The notes under the pieces are model-generated. The model made no database searches, was not told the origin of the DNA, and worked only from the letters and a program-made list of their open reading frames with translations. From the NCBI RefSeq assembly GCF_014297275.1, contig NZ_JACOQK010000001.1:62001-126000 (forward strand): a DNA stretch of 64,000 nucleotides, given 5' to 3'. The position numbers were made by a program, and so were the translations under genes. Of the stretch, positions 1-9,700 are shown one piece after another. Source of the stretch: Clostridium facile (GTDB lineage Bacteria; Bacillota; Clostridia; Oscillospirales; Ruminococcaceae). Every line of letters begins with the position of its first letter. Position 1 is the first letter of the stretch.

Positions 1-797
1 TCTCTATGTTGTTGGAATCTGGCGTTTATTTGGAACCAAAAGCTTTTTCGGTTGGAGCGCGTATTGAGCATCTGCAATCGGAAATTGATAAAGGGCTGTA
101 TGGAAAGTATGCTGGTCATCCTTTATTACCGAAAGGGGAATATCAGCTTTCTTATCGGAAGAATGGTAGGGGGGTATATACCTTTTGCATGTGTCCCGGT
201 GGTATGGTAGTTCCTTCCAGTTCCTGTGAAGGGACTGTGGTGACCAATGGGATGAGTGAGTTTGCACGGGATCAGAAAAACGCCAATTCCGCTTTGGTTG
301 TGGGAGTAGGACCAGAGGATTTCGGTTCCTCCCCATTGGATGGGATAAAGTTCCAACAACGGTTGGAACAACAGGCGTTCCAGCTTGGTGGAAAAGATTA
401 TCGGGCTCCAGCAGCTACAGTAGGAGAATTTTTAAATCACCGTGTAGGGTTACAGGAAAAGCGGGTACATCCTTCTTATGCTCTGGGCGTGAATCCAGTG
501 GATTTTGACCGGTTATTTCCCAATATCGTCACCCAAATGATGCGGGAAGGACTAGAGAGGTTTGGAAGGAAGATTCCAGGCTTTGATGCAAGTGATGCTG
601 TATTAACTGGTCCAGAAACCAGGACAAGTTCTCCAGTACGAATTACTCGAGGAGAGGATTTTTGCGCTGTGGGAAAATCGGGTTTATATCCCTGTGGAGA
701 AGGTGCTGGATATGCTGGTGGAATTATGAGTGCGGCTGTGGATGGAATCCGCATTGCTTCCGCTATTATTCAAAAATATCAACCTTATGGAGGGTAA
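1..797 (+). CDS. FAD-dependent dehydrogenase (COG2509-like), C-terminal part
   Basis: This is the 3' part of a gene that begins before the window; the frame is open from the first base and the first ATG (position 6) is internal. The visible 263 residues match the C-terminal half of the NAD(FAD)-utilizing dehydrogenase family (COG2509). They contain a Cys-rich MCPGG turn at about residues 62-66 and end in a FAD-contacting GEGAGYAGGIMSAAVDGI segment. Family members are cytoplasmic flavoproteins whose substrate is not settled. The stop lies only 4 bases before the ATG of xth, so the two are probably co-transcribed. The family call rests on motifs; the N-terminal dinucleotide-binding fold is outside the window. 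Confidence 0.75.
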   Translation, partial: SMLLESGVYLEPKAFSVGARIEHLQSEIDKGLYGKYAGHPLLPKGEYQLSYRKNGRGVYTFCMCPGGMVVPSSSCEGTVVTNGMSEFARDQKNANSALVVGVGPEDFGSSPLDGIKFQQRLEQQAFQLGGKDYRAPAATVGEFLNHRVGLQEKRVHPSYALGVNPVDFDRLFPNIVTQMMREGLERFGRKIPGFDASDAVLTGPETRTSSPVRITRGEDFCAVGKSGLYPCGEGAGYAGGIMSAAVDGIRIASAIIQKYQPYGG

Positions 798-801
798 TGA
801 G

Positions 802-1560
802 ATGAAACTAATTTCTTGGAATGTAAATGGGTTACGTGCCTGCTTAAATAAAGGATTTGATACATTTTTTCGTGAACAGGATGCGGATGTTTTTTGTGTT
901 CAGGAAACAAAAATGCAGCCCGGACAAACAGATTATCCGTTTGAGGGATACCACCAATATTGGAACAGTGCGGTAAAAAAGGGCTATTCTGGCACTGCGT
1001 TGTTCAGCAAAGAGGAACCCTTGTCAGTGAGTTATGATATTGGGATAGAAGAGCACACAGGAGAAGGACGTGCTATTACTGCGGAATATCCGGGCTTTTA
1101 TTTGGTTACTGTGTATACGCCAAATGCGCAAAGAGAACTGACCCGTTTGGATTACCGTATGAGTTGGGAGGATGCTTTCCGCGATTATTTGCTACAGTTG
1201 AAATCGAAAAAACCAGTTATCGTGTGCGGTGATATGAATGTAGCACATCAGGAAATTGACTTGAAAAACTTTAAAACAAACCGTGGGAATGCAGGGTTTA
1301 CAGATGAAGAGCGGGGAAAGATGAGCCAACTGTTAAATAGCGGTTTTATTGATACATTCCGTTATCTGTACCCAGATAAGGAAGGGGCATACTCCTGGTG
1401 GTCCTATATGTTCCAAGCTAGGGCAAAAAACGCGGGATGGAGAATTGATTATTTTCTGGCTTCGGAGGAATTAAAGGAACGGATAGAAGATGCAGTTATT
1501 TATTCTGATATTATGGGAAGCGACCATTGCCCAGTTGGATTGATTTTAAAGGAAAACTAA
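802..1560 (+). CDS. xth: Exodeoxyribonuclease III / AP endonuclease
   Basis: Encodes a 252-residue cytoplasmic AP endonuclease of the ExoIII/APE1 family, which cuts 5' to abasic sites in base-excision repair and also has 3'-5' exonuclease and 3'-phosphatase activity. Visible motifs are the N-terminal SWNVNGLRA, the metal-binding Glu in QETK, the catalytic GDMNVAH and the C-terminal GSDHCPVGL with the general-base Asp-His pair. Length is normal. The frame is open further upstream, but ATG at 802 is preceded by GGAGG at 789-793 and gives the conserved MKLISWNVNG start. It follows the upstream flavoprotein gene by 4 bases. Confidence 0.95.
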   Translation: MKLISWNVNGLRACLNKGFDTFFREQDADVFCVQETKMQPGQTDYPFEGYHQYWNSAVKKGYSGTALFSKEEPLSVSYDIGIEEHTGEGRAITAEYPGFYLVTVYTPNAQRELTRLDYRMSWEDAFRDYLLQLKSKKPVIVCGDMNVAHQEIDLKNFKTNRGNAGFTDEERGKMSQLLNSGFIDTFRYLYPDKEGAYSWWSYMFQARAKNAGWRIDYFLASEELKERIEDAVIYSDIMGSDHCPVGLILKEN

Positions 1561-1602
1561 CAGATAGTATCCGTGTATATTAAAATGGGGATGTGAGAAA
1601 GA

Positions 1603-2271
1603 ATGGTAAAGAAAATTATAACCTCTGTATTAGTAGCAATAAGCCTAATAGCCGGTGTTTTCTTTCTGTTTTTTGGTGTGAAAGGGTCAGTTGAATGGAA
1701 TAATAGGACAAAAAACTATAAGGAAACGGTAGGCTATTATGCAAACTATCGTGTCTATACTACTGACAAATACAAGCCTGTCCGTAAACATACCTTTAGG
1801 ATATACAATCAAAATTCATATCAATTGACCTATTCCTATACCGTTGATGGAAAAGAATACACCGTTTCTACGGATTATGGTGTAGGGAATCTTCCTAATC
1901 AGGGAAGTACCAAGAAGATTTTGTACAACCCCAATGATCCAGAAGAAGCTGTTGTTAAAGGGACAAATAGCAATAGTATCATGATTGGTGTTGGAGTGAT
2001 CTTTACTGTAGTTCCATTGTTTTTTATCTTCGCTTTTTTGGTGATTCAAGGGCATATCAAGATAGGAAACATCAATTGGATTGAGGTTGTGCTTGGTTTG
2101 GCTTTTGGTGCCGGAGGGGTGGGGTTCCTTTATATGGCTACAGGCTCATTTTCCATCCCAGAAGCATTTCGTGTAATGGGAATATTAATGGGGGTTCCTC
2201 TTCTTATTGTAATTACTGGTATCTTTTTACTTATACGAGGGTTGTTTTTTGGTAAGTATTCAAGAAATTAA
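1603..2271 (+). CDS. DUF3592-type membrane protein
   Basis: A 222-residue integral membrane protein. It has an N-terminal hydrophobic helix at about residues 5-26, an extracytoplasmic beta-rich segment (about 28-120) with the YSYTVDGKEYTVSTDYG stretch and the YNPNDPEEA turn typical of DUF3592, then three hydrophobic segments (about 125-148, 158-180 and 190-213). The family is widespread in bacteria with no established function. ATG at 1603 follows a GGGGATGTGAGAAAGA leader that contains a weak ribosome binding site. It sits 42 bases after xth with no terminator between them and ends at the convergent terminator near 2421. Confidence 0.7.
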   Translation: MVKKIITSVLVAISLIAGVFFLFFGVKGSVEWNNRTKNYKETVGYYANYRVYTTDKYKPVRKHTFRIYNQNSYQLTYSYTVDGKEYTVSTDYGVGNLPNQGSTKKILYNPNDPEEAVVKGTNSNSIMIGVGVIFTVVPLFFIFAFLVIQGHIKIGNINWIEVVLGLAFGAGGVGFLYMATGSFSIPEAFRVMGILMGVPLLIVITGIFLLIRGLFFGKYSRN

Positions 2272-2420
2272 AAATAAAGCTAAACTGATTTGATAGGCTT
2301 CTATTGAATGCTATAAGGAAAGGGCTATACTATAGAAAAATCTTTCAGGAGATACTTTTTGTGGATTAGCTGTCTAGTTAGCAAGATATTAAATTTTTTA
2401 TATTATTTATAAAATAAGGA

Positions 2421-2460
2421 AAAAAGCAAAACGGATTTTATTTTCCGTTTTGCTTTTTTT
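2421..2460. terminator. Bidirectional intrinsic terminator
   Basis: Arms AAAAAGCAAAACGGA (2421-2435) and TCCGTTTTGCTTTTT (2444-2458) form a near-perfect stem. There is a T-run on the plus strand and an A-run (T-run on the minus strand) on the other side. It lies between the plus-strand DUF3592 gene and the minus-strand DUF3267 gene and can serve both. Confidence 0.9.
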
Positions 2461-2514
2461 AGCAATTTTTTCTTTTTATAAAAAGAACGTATTTTAAAAT
2501 AGTTTAATTGTTTT

Positions 2515-3159
2515 TTATTTTGTAAATGCTACTAAGCCGGCCTGATATGGATGATCCAGGTAAAGGATATCCTCAGCTCTATTCTGAAAGCGCAATAATT
2601 TAAAAATAATAGCTAAATCTCCTCCGCCAGCAAATATCATCACAATACCAATGATAAATGTTAAAGCAGAGCCTATGAAAATTGAAATAATGGAAGGAAA
2701 AATTCCTAAAAGTATGGTAGGCATTATAGCTCCAATGATATATTCTACTTTATTCAGTGGTTGGCTACAAGAACAGTAAGGAGTTAGGTATTGGAGGATA
2801 AAACCAAATGATATGGATTTCCAATGATTTTTTGCAAATATACCCCAGAAAATTCCATGAATAAGCTCATGGATGACAATTAACAGAACTAACAAAACAA
2901 ATGCCAAAAACGCCTTATCAATTTGTAATAGAATGGAACTGACTGGATGTTTTATGAAAAACCAGGCTGTTAATAATAAAGCGATAGGCATCCCTAATAC
3001 TATTGCCATAACATTAGCATAAACCAGCCCGATTGTTAGGTTATGAGAAACATAACCGTTGGACTCCAACTCTTCTTTTACTACTTGAAATTTTTCTTTT
3101 CGTTGTTGTTCAGATTTTGTCAGTTTCCTTTGGCGTTCTTTTTGGTATTGGTTTTTCAA
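2515..3159 (-). CDS. DUF3267-type putative membrane zinc metalloprotease
   Basis: A 214-residue membrane protein with the DUF3267 signature: an HELIH (HExxH) zinc-binding motif at about residues 97-101 inside a hydrophobic helix, and two or three further hydrophobic segments. The family resembles intramembrane metalloproteases, but substrates are unknown. The start is TTG at 3159, preceded by AAGAGG seven bases upstream; no in-frame ATG with a binding site was seen nearby. The N-terminal ~30 residues are very basic and Lys/Gln rich. It lies 39 bases after the fbp stop and may be co-transcribed. Confidence is good for the family, low for any activity. Confidence 0.7.
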   Translation of the reverse strand: MKNQYQKERQRKLTKSEQQRKEKFQVVKEELESNGYVSHNLTIGLVYANVMAIVLGMPIALLLTAWFFIKHPVSSILLQIDKAFLAFVLLVLLIVIHELIHGIFWGIFAKNHWKSISFGFILQYLTPYCSCSQPLNKVEYIIGAIMPTILLGIFPSIISIFIGSALTFIIGIVMIFAGGGDLAIIFKLLRFQNRAEDILYLDHPYQAGLVAFTK

Positions 3160-3198
3160 TTAGATACCTCTTGTAGTAGTTTAAAACAAAACAACAAA

Positions 3199-5187
3199 TT
3201 AATAATGCCCTTCATTTGTCTTTTGTTTAATCAAACCGTCTCGATAAGCATTGAGTAACAGGGATAAATCGTATATTTTATCGCTTAACTCGGTACCAAT
3301 ATCTGTATCCATTACCTTCATGCGTTCTTTGATTGTTTCAAAAACTGTAGAGTTGGATTGAATGTCCAGGTTATTTTTAATTGCTTTATCTACGCTTTCA
3401 AAAGGCTGATGGGACATAAGCCGCATTCCATAGGAATTGTAAATCAGTGTATATCCCGCAATCCCAGTTGTTGGCTGGTATGCCCGACAAAAACCACCAT
3501 CAATTACAATCAAGCGGCCATTTGCACGGATTGGATTTTCCCCATCAATCGCTTTGACAGGGACATGTCCGTTGATAATATGGGATACCCGTTCGTTTAA
3601 GCCAAATTCACGGATAATTTTAACAGCGAATTCCTCTTGTTTGCTTACCACATAATAGGGATTTTTTGCTTCTGTCCAAGTGGATTTATCTTCAATAAAC
3701 AGGCGTTCAAAGGTAGTCATTTTAGAACGTCCAAATAATGGAGAGCGTTTTCCACACCATAAATACCACATAAAATCACAACAAGAGCGTTTATATTTGG
3801 TTTCTTCCATGTGGAAATATGCCTGGCGTGCAGTAGAATCTGCTAAGTCCATCAGGGCTTTTCCTTTTGCCACAGTGCCGTTGACGTTTACTTCCATGAA
3901 ATCACCATTTTCTTCCATAGGCAAACAGCCATGAAACAATAAATTTTGGTTGAAACAGGAATAGATGCTCCCATGGGAATATAAAAAGCGCACGTGTTCG
4001 TTTAGATGAGTACTTTCCCGAAAAGACTGCTTTAGGTCTTTCATTAATTCTTTTTCTTCTGATGTTAAAGCGTAAGGGTCAGCCTCATTAATCGTAGGGA
4101 AGAAGGTGTCATTCATAGGATAGGATTTTCCCTCAATGGTAACAGTACCTTTTGAGAAATCAATTTTATCCAGAAGCAAACGATTTTCCATATCATATTC
4201 TGGATGGCGTTTAATGACAGCTCCCTCTAATTTAAATAAAATAATCGCAATTGCCTTATGCATTTTAGCAACTAGCTTTAAATCCTTTTGTGCAGTATGT
4301 TCAGAACGGATTGCACGGGGGGCAAAGTTCTCACAGTTTAAATAGTGATTTTCCGCAAACAATGCTAATGGTCGCAGATTAATCCCATACCCCTGCTCTA
4401 ATACTTCTAAACGATTGAACGCAGCACAGTTGTTGATTACGGTTGCGATACAGGCAGAACTTCCTGCTGCTGCCCCCATCCATAAAATATCATGATTACC
4501 CCATTGGATATCCACAGAGTGGTGGTCCATTAACATGTCCATAATCAGGTCAGGGCGGGGACCACGGTCAAAGATATCCCCTACAATATGTAAGCGGTCT
4601 ACTGCCAAGCGCTTAATTAAGGAAGATAGCGCAATAATAAACGCATCCGCATTATGTAAATTGATAATGGTATCCATAATTTTGGTATAATACATGGTTT
4701 GGCTTTCTTCGCCATATTCCGCATGAAGAAGTTCATCAATAATATATTGGAACTCTTTCGGCATTGCTTTACGCACTTTAGAACGTGTGTATTTTGATGC
4801 TACTTTTTTACAAATTTTTAGTAAACGCTGCAATGTAATCATATACCAATTGTCAGTATTGGCTTTTTCTTTTTTAATCATTTGCAACTTTTGTTCAGGA
4901 TAATAGATTAAAGTACAAATTTCGGACCGGGTTTCTTCGTCCAAAGTATCGCCATATAACATATCTACTTTTTCGCGTATTACACCAGAACAATTATTTA
5001 AAATATGCTTAAATGCTTCATGTTCCCCATGTAAATCACTCATAAAATGCTCGGTACCTTTTGGTAGATTGATGATAGCACGCAGATTGATGATCTCGGT
5101 ACAAACACTTTGAATTGTTGGATATTCTTTGGACAAAAGATCAAGATATTTGCGGTTTTTTTTCACTTCATCCGTTAAATAGCTCAT
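3199..5187 (-). CDS. fbp: Class III fructose-1,6-bisphosphatase
   Basis: Encodes a 662-residue cytoplasmic enzyme that hydrolyses fructose 1,6-bisphosphate to fructose 6-phosphate in gluconeogenesis. This is the Firmicutes-type class III enzyme, a metallophosphatase-fold protein unrelated to classes I and II. Metal-binding motifs are visible: SDLHGEHEAF near the N terminus, GDIFDRGPRPD, then GNHDILWMG, and INGHVPVKA near the C terminus. Length agrees with the family (about 640-670). ATG at 5187 is preceded by an AGGAGGGG ribosome binding site. It is an ordinary core-metabolism gene in this setting. Confidence 0.93.
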   Translation of the reverse strand: MSYLTDEVKKNRKYLDLLSKEYPTIQSVCTEIINLRAIINLPKGTEHFMSDLHGEHEAFKHILNNCSGVIREKVDMLYGDTLDEETRSEICTLIYYPEQKLQMIKKEKANTDNWYMITLQRLLKICKKVASKYTRSKVRKAMPKEFQYIIDELLHAEYGEESQTMYYTKIMDTIINLHNADAFIIALSSLIKRLAVDRLHIVGDIFDRGPRPDLIMDMLMDHHSVDIQWGNHDILWMGAAAGSSACIATVINNCAAFNRLEVLEQGYGINLRPLALFAENHYLNCENFAPRAIRSEHTAQKDLKLVAKMHKAIAIILFKLEGAVIKRHPEYDMENRLLLDKIDFSKGTVTIEGKSYPMNDTFFPTINEADPYALTSEEKELMKDLKQSFRESTHLNEHVRFLYSHGSIYSCFNQNLLFHGCLPMEENGDFMEVNVNGTVAKGKALMDLADSTARQAYFHMEETKYKRSCCDFMWYLWCGKRSPLFGRSKMTTFERLFIEDKSTWTEAKNPYYVVSKQEEFAVKIIREFGLNERVSHIINGHVPVKAIDGENPIRANGRLIVIDGGFCRAYQPTTGIAGYTLIYNSYGMRLMSHQPFESVDKAIKNNLDIQSNSTVFETIKERMKVMDTDIGTELSDKIYDLSLLLNAYRDGLIKQKTNEGHY

Positions 5188-5446
5188 TATTCCCCTCCTG
5201 CGAATCGATTAAGTTAGGTTTAGTATACTATAAAATTATGAATATTATGTAAATAGATGGATGTTATTTAGCAATTCAGACTAAAAAATGAAAGAAAAAG
5301 ATTGTTATTTTTATAACATTATATTGTTGCTGAATCAAACAACGCATTCTATTGTATCTTAGATAATTGAAATAATTTGTCATATAAAATAGGAAAGTAA
5401 CTTAAAATAATAGAGAAATAGCAGCCTATTTAGAATCATAAGCTGC

Positions 5447-6454
5447 TTAGAAAGATGAAACGATAGATTCTTGACACATCTTCCGGTATTGCCTTGGGGT
5501 TAAGCCAAATTTTTCTTTAAATAACTTAGAAAAATATTGGCTATCTTGGAAACCGGATTCTTCCGCCACCTCTACAATGCTAGTATCCGTAGTTTTGAGG
5601 ATTTCCCGGGCGTGTTGGAGTTTAGCATTCTGGACTAGCTGTGTAAAGCTTTGTCCGCAATGTTGCTTAATCATCCTGGAAATATAACCGGAGGAATAGG
5701 AAAATCTTTCCTCTAAAACAGATAAGTTGACAGTGTTGCTATTTTGATTGATATAGCTAATAATATCCAGTAATGATGCTATTTTAGGCTGCGTTTCCGC
5801 ATTGATATTATTTTCTTCCGCATGTATTCTTGCCAATAGGGTAAACAATACAGCAAGAAGATATTGTATTACATTTCCATTCCCAGAAGAGGAACGTTCA
5901 CGGACTTCATAGATTAAATTTGTTACAATATCATCCACTTGGCCATCTTGTTGAGCGGGAAAATATAAAAATTCCTGGCTGGTATTGATTTGATACATAT
6001 AGCTGACAATAAAATTACTGAATAATTTATTATCTGATAAAAGAAGCAACATTGATTCTTCAAAAAGGGAACGGCTAAGCATAATATTAAAGACACAATC
6101 CTGCTCATGTAAAGTATGTAAACAATGTAATACATTAGGGTTTAATAGAAGGATGTCTCCTTGTGACAGAATAACTTCATGGTCACGGAAGGTATTGACG
6201 CATCCTCCACGGTAAACATAAACCATTTCGTAGTAATCATGGTTATGGAATACTGGAGAATGTTTTGTTTTGATAGGAGGACCATGCAGAATAATGGATA
6301 ACCCATTGTTCATGGGATTTTGCTCATTTTCAATGGATACCGTAAAAAATCCATATTCATTCAGTTGCTGTCTATGCTTTTTTATAACAGAATCGCTAAA
6401 ACTTAAATGGAGTACTTTTTCTCGTTCTGATGCAATTAAATGGTCAATATACAT
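5447..6454 (-). CDS. AraC-family transcriptional regulator
   Basis: A 335-residue regulator with an N-terminal cupin-like sensor (about residues 50-150; HNHDYYEMVYVYRGG is typical of the sugar-binding cupin) and a C-terminal AraC double helix-turn-helix (about 230-328; HARE..., SIVEVAEESGFQDSQYFSKL, GLTPRQYRKM). Such proteins usually activate sugar-use genes when they bind an inducer. It is divergent from the GH106 glycosidase gene, with 269 bases between start codons, so control of that gene, and perhaps other rhamnosidases here, is likely. The inducer is not deducible; rhamnose or a rhamnoside is an inference from the neighbour. Confidence 0.85.
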   Translation of the reverse strand: MYIDHLIASEREKVLHLSFSDSVIKKHRQQLNEYGFFTVSIENEQNPMNNGLSIILHGPPIKTKHSPVFHNHDYYEMVYVYRGGCVNTFRDHEVILSQGDILLLNPNVLHCLHTLHEQDCVFNIMLSRSLFEESMLLLLSDNKLFSNFIVSYMYQINTSQEFLYFPAQQDGQVDDIVTNLIYEVRERSSSGNGNVIQYLLAVLFTLLARIHAEENNINAETQPKIASLLDIISYINQNSNTVNLSVLEERFSYSSGYISRMIKQHCGQSFTQLVQNAKLQHAREILKTTDTSIVEVAEESGFQDSQYFSKLFKEKFGLTPRQYRKMCQESIVSSF

Positions 6455-6669
6455 AAAAACTTTCCTTCTTAATTTACTATATTACACATAGTTGGTATTC
6501 TTATTCCCTATTTTCGTGTTGTCTATTCTCTTGTTTCCAAAATAGATGTTCTGCTACAATTATTATAACACAGAAAAAGAGATTCGGTAACTTGATATGA
6601 AATATTATTGATGCTATTTTTGTGTAATTGAAACCATTTCAGAGAGGGAAATGGGTAGTAGGTTATTTT

Positions 6670-6701
6670 AGGTATAGCAGGCATGATTGCCAATAATACC
6701 T
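6670..6701 (+). promoter_or_regulatory. Stem-loop in the GH106 gene leader
   Basis: Nested inverted repeats sit just upstream of the GAAAGGAGA ribosome binding site: outer arms AGGTAT/ATACCT (6670-6675, 6696-6701) and inner arms GGCA/TGCC around a TGAT loop. It could be an RNA hairpin or an operator. A separate small palindrome, TGAAACCATTTCA, lies at 6630-6642. Function unproven. Confidence 0.3.
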
Positions 6702-6723
6702 GTATTGAAAGGAGAACAATGGA

Positions 6724-9700
6724 ATGAAAAAAACAAAACGCTACGCAGCGGCTTTGTTGGCAGCTGTTATGGTTCTATCCCAAGGAGCTGTTGTAAACGC
6801 TGCAACATTTACAGGGGAAACAAATAATTTAACTGCTTTTGAGCAGGAATTCCTTTCCCCGGATAAGGATGCGAAACCATTTATGCGGTGGTGGATTGCA
6901 CCAGGACGTATGAACGAAGAGGAAATTCGCAGGGAAGTAAAGGAATTTGCAGATGGGGGTTATTCTGGCGTAGAATTACAATGTTTGGAACTTGCAAAGA
7001 ATTGTTCAATCAATGATGAAACATGGAACCAGACAATGAAGTGGATTTTACAGGCTGGATTAGATTACGGCGTACAGATTGACTGTACCATTGGGCAGAT
7101 GTGGCCAATCGCTACCCCAGAAATTACAGATGTAGACGATATCCGTGCAGAACAGTTATTACTGAATGCAAGTGCTGATTTTACTGCTACTGCCGATGCA
7201 ATGATTTATACGACAGAAAGCTATGTATTTCCAAAGAATTTAGATCAAAACCGCGATTATGAACTGATTGCGGTGACAGCAGCGAAGAAATTAGCGGATG
7301 GAAGTTACGATTCTTCTACAGCATTAAATTTATTGGATGGAAATCAGGAAATAGATTTTAACCAGGAAACTGGTAAAATGTCTTGGACAGCTCCTTCTGA
7401 AGGGGATTGGACTGTATTCTATTTTTATCGCCAGTCTGCTAACCATACAGTTGGGTTTGGGGTAGAACAATATGTAATCGACCACATGAGTGCAGATGCT
7501 ACCCGTGCTGTTACACAAAACTGGGAAAACGCAATGAACAGCGATCCAGAATTGAAACGCCTTTATGAAGAAAATGCTGGAAGCTTATTTGGTGATTCCT
7601 TTGAATTAAAGAGCAATTTGTGGACACCAAAAATGCTAGAAGAATTCCAAGCCCGACGTGGTTATGATTTAACCCCATATTTACCTGCGATCAACAGTAA
7701 TTTTAGTGAAATTGGAGACCGTGTACGGGATGACCTTTATACTACTATGACAGAACTTTTGGCGGAAAACCATATGGGCGTCTTCAATGAATGGGCGGAT
7801 TCTCACAACATGACTTTGCGCTATCAGGCATACAGCAGTAAGGGGAGTAGTCCATTTGAATTGACTGATCCAGCACTTTATACCGATATTGTAGAAGTAG
7901 AATCTTATGCGTTGAGTGGAACCAATCCAGATTCTTATCGCCAGCTTAGTGCCGTACCAAACATGAGAGGGGATAAAATCTTTTCCGCAGAAGCAGCGGA
8001 GATTGGAAACGACTCTTGGCGTGAAACCTGGACGGATACTCAATTGCAGAGCGGAAGCGATAACCGTCATTTAGGATTTATGCACTATGCTTATCGGCTT
8101 TTCTCAGCTGGTGTAAATAAGGTGGTATTCCATGGTTCTACCTATAAATTTACCGATACAGAAAATATGTTTTTCCCAGTCCAAGTGACTTGGCCAGGAT
8201 ATTCTGCAATGTCCGCTTTAAGTTATGGTAACGAATGGGACGATAAAACTCCAATGTGGGAAAATGTAGATATTATGACAGATGCACTTTCTCGTACTCA
8301 AATGGTACTGCAACAGGGACAAGGCGATGTTGACTTGGCAGTATACCGCTGTATGTATGGAAAAGGGAATATCCAATCCGATATTACACCAATTGAACAG
8401 GCTGGTTATACCTATGACTATGTGACCCAAGCAATTTTGAATATGGACAATGCTGTTGTTGGAACTGAAGATGGTAAAGCAGTTCTTGCAGCAGATGGCC
8501 CATCCTATAAAGCGTTAGTAATTGAGCCAATGGGGGATGGCACTGTACCTGAAATGTCATTGGATGTTGCAGAAAAAATCCTAAATTACGCAAAAGCAGG
8601 ATTGCCAGTTGTCATTGTAGGGGAAGCGCCAAGCAAAGTAAATTCTTATCCAGGAAGTAACGAAAATGTAGGTTCCTCCGAACTACTTGCGGATGCTGAC
8701 GCACAACTGGTTGCATATATGGATGAATTAAAAGGTCTTGATAATGTAAAAACAGTTGCAGACCGTGCGGAATTAGTTACTGCGCTTTCTCAACTGGAAG
8801 TTTCACCGGATGCTCAGCCGGAAACACCTTCTAACATGTATTATAACCATCGCACCACAGAGGATGCGGAATTATACTTTATGTATAATGATGATGAGAA
8901 TGAATTAGCTGAAACTGTAACCTTAAAAGGAGAAGGAACTCCTTATTTACTTGATCCGTGGAGCGGTGAAATTACACCAATTGCAGAGTTTATCTCCAGC
9001 AATGGAATGGTTACCATTAATGTTGATTTGGATTCCCAGGACGCAATGATGGTTGCCATTGCCAAAGATGGTTGGAGCAGTAAAACATTAGAAAATACAG
9101 TACAACAGACCAACGCAGATAATGCAGTGTACAATGTGGATACTGACAGTTTGGCATTGCGTTCCACTCAAGGAGGAAATTTGGATGCAGTTTTGAATGA
9201 TGGAACGTCTGTTCATGTAACAGCAGAAGCTGCAGAAAATCCAATGGACTTAACCAACTGGACAATGGTATTAAATCAGTGGACAGAAGGGGAAAACGTC
9301 CATGATACAAATATTGTTCAGAGTGATACCTATGATTTATCTGAAACAGGCCTGGTACCTTGGTATGAAATTGATTCCAATCTGAAAAACGTAGCAGGTG
9401 TAGCGGAATATACTACCTCATTTGAATTGGAAAAAGGATGGGAACAAGGACAGGGTGCGTATCTCGACTTTACCGATGTTTCTGACGTTGGACGTCTGTT
9501 CGTTAATGGAACAGAAGTGCCAATGAACCAAATTTCTCTTCATACCGATATTGGTCAATATCTGGTTGCTGGGAAAAATACAATTGTCGTAGAAGTTTCC
9601 AGCAATATGTCCAATGTCATGTTTGGCAAAACACCTGATAATACCTATAATTTCGGCATTATTGGAAATGTTACCTTAACACCATATACACAAACAGAAA

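Noticed and set aside
2515..3159. DUF3267 protein as a toxin or bacteriocin-immunity protease
   Set aside because: No peptide precursor, transporter or two-component system is adjacent; the family alone does not support it.
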